Positions 6,197 through 6,592 of a stretch of DNA of 6,592 nt are shown here, one piece after another. A program made the translations under genes and the position numbers. The notes under the pieces are model-generated. The model worked only from the letters and a program-made list of their open reading frames with translations, was not told the DNA's origin and searched no databases. Origin of the DNA: C7867-002 sp964637485. Lineage in GTDB: Bacteria > Patescibacteriota > Minisyncoccia > Phycocordibacterales > PALSA-1337. Each line of letters begins with the position of its first letter. Within the stretch, counting starts at the first letter, position 1. The stretch spans positions 1 through 6,592 of the forward strand of contig CAZWUU010000029.1 of assembly GCA_964637485.1 (NCBI GenBank), written 5' to 3'.

Positions 6197-6225
6197 ATTT
6201 TACATGCAAAAACAGAAAGAGTCAC
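6197..6225 (-). promoter_or_regulatory. Likely promoter for the DedA-like gene
   Basis: GTGACT (6225-6220, 4/6 to TTGACA) lies 17 bases upstream of TAAAAT (6202-6197, 5/6 to TATAAT). Eight bases separate the -10 box from the ATG at 6188, so the predicted leader is one or two bases. The spacing matches the stronger promoter of the DsbA-like gene. Confidence 0.4.
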
Positions 6226-6274
6226 TGAAGTCGGTGTAGAATATCTGAATGTGCGACTTTTCATCTACTAGCGA

Positions 6275-6592
6275 TCAAATACTTCTCTTGACCAAAACGT
6301 CATCTATTCTCTTTGCATCGACAAGATTGAAGCTCTTATAATCCTCAAGTAGGTTTCTATAATCTCGCTTATCGTTCTTTTTAAATTCATCGTCTTTAAA
6401 CAGATTGGGGCTCAAATTCTCATCACAAAAAATAACACCGAGGCCTGTATCAGCTATAATAATGCAGAATTTATTACCGAAGTTCTTTTTTAGTTCATAA
6501 GCCAATTTCCAAACAGTCCCACTCGATGAACCGTTCAATCGTGGCATATGTTCAGATGCCCATGATAGTGGCAACATGTCATGCAGAACTAT
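6275..6592 (-). CDS. C-terminal part of a probable class I SAM-dependent methyltransferase
   Basis: The frame is open through the right edge, so the N-terminal SAM-binding region is outside the window and about 105 C-terminal residues remain. The visible pattern is I-V-L-H-D-M-L-P at the edge, then SGTVWKLAYELKK, then IADTGLGVIF. This resembles the end of Methyltransf_24-like enzymes, which read roughly LHDxxPP ... GTVWK ... DTDxGVGVI and are often found near glycan or secondary-metabolite genes. The assignment rests on these three short matches. The tail after this (about 50 residues) is charged and rich in Lys, Asp and Asn, without a motif I recognise. The stop is TGA at 6277-6275. The ATG at 6577 is probably internal. 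No convincing terminator separates it from the DedA-like gene. Confidence 0.6.
   Translation of the reverse strand: MVLHDMLPLSWASEHMPRLNGSSSGTVWKLAYELKKNFGNKFCIIIADTGLGVIFCDENLSPNLFKDDEFKKNDKRDYRNLLEDYKSFNLVDAKRIDDVLVKRSI

Noticed and set aside
6186..6209. TTG start 7 codons upstream for the DedA-like gene
   Set aside because: It lies upstream of the TAAAAT box. The ATG at 6188 gives a normal basic N-terminus, MSRKQK, before the first helix.
6227..6264. Inverted repeat AAGTCG/CGACTT downstream of the right-edge gene, considered as a terminator
   Set aside because: The stem is only 6 bp with a loop of about 20 bases, and no T tract directly follows on the minus strand.

Overview
The window looks like a compact, gene-dense bacterial chromosome fragment. 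Six complete genes and one right-edge fragment lie on the minus strand. One left-edge fragment is on the plus strand and converges on them. The organism is probably a Patescibacteria/CPR-type bacterium (Parcubacteria-like). This is an inference from the overlapping genes, the near absence of Shine-Dalgarno motifs, the membrane-anchored DsbA next to VKOR, and the small ZIP and DedA-like membrane proteins. UAA, UAG and UGA all appear as stops, so UGA is not reassigned. I see no rRNA, tRNA, CRISPR array, IS element or attachment site, and no gene-free stretch over 300 bases.

Layout, left to right. Bases 3-251 (+) hold the 3' end of an unrecognised gene, closed by a clear intrinsic terminator (258-292). 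Then, reading right to left on the minus strand, transcription runs as follows. The 3' end of a probable SAM methyltransferase (6275-6592) comes first. Next is a DedA/VTT-like membrane protein (5625-6188). After it comes a 481-residue protein related to ketol-acid reductoisomerase (4114-5559), whose catalytic residues appear to be substituted, followed by a GC-rich terminator-like hairpin. A ZIP metal transporter overlaps queA (tRNA queuosine synthesis). Last is a tightly overlapping trio: DsbA-like thiol oxidoreductase, VKOR-like oxidase and an RlmI-type methyltransferase.

How the genes work together: DsbA and VKOR form a classical two-component disulfide-forming pathway, in which VKOR re-oxidises DsbA and passes electrons to quinone. 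ZIP and QueA are probably co-transcribed because they overlap by 8 bases, but no functional link is evident. The KARI-like protein stands alone, with no other branched-chain amino acid gene nearby.

Two observations stand out. First, four minus-strand genes have a -10-like box only 6-8 nt before the start codon, which predicts leaderless or nearly leaderless mRNAs. The clearest case is TTGATA-N17-TATAAT-N6-ATG before the DsbA gene. This geometry also corrects several start codons. Second, the KARI-like protein keeps the NADPH-binding fold and the class II length but seems to have lost the metal-binding and catalytic positions, so it may have a different activity.
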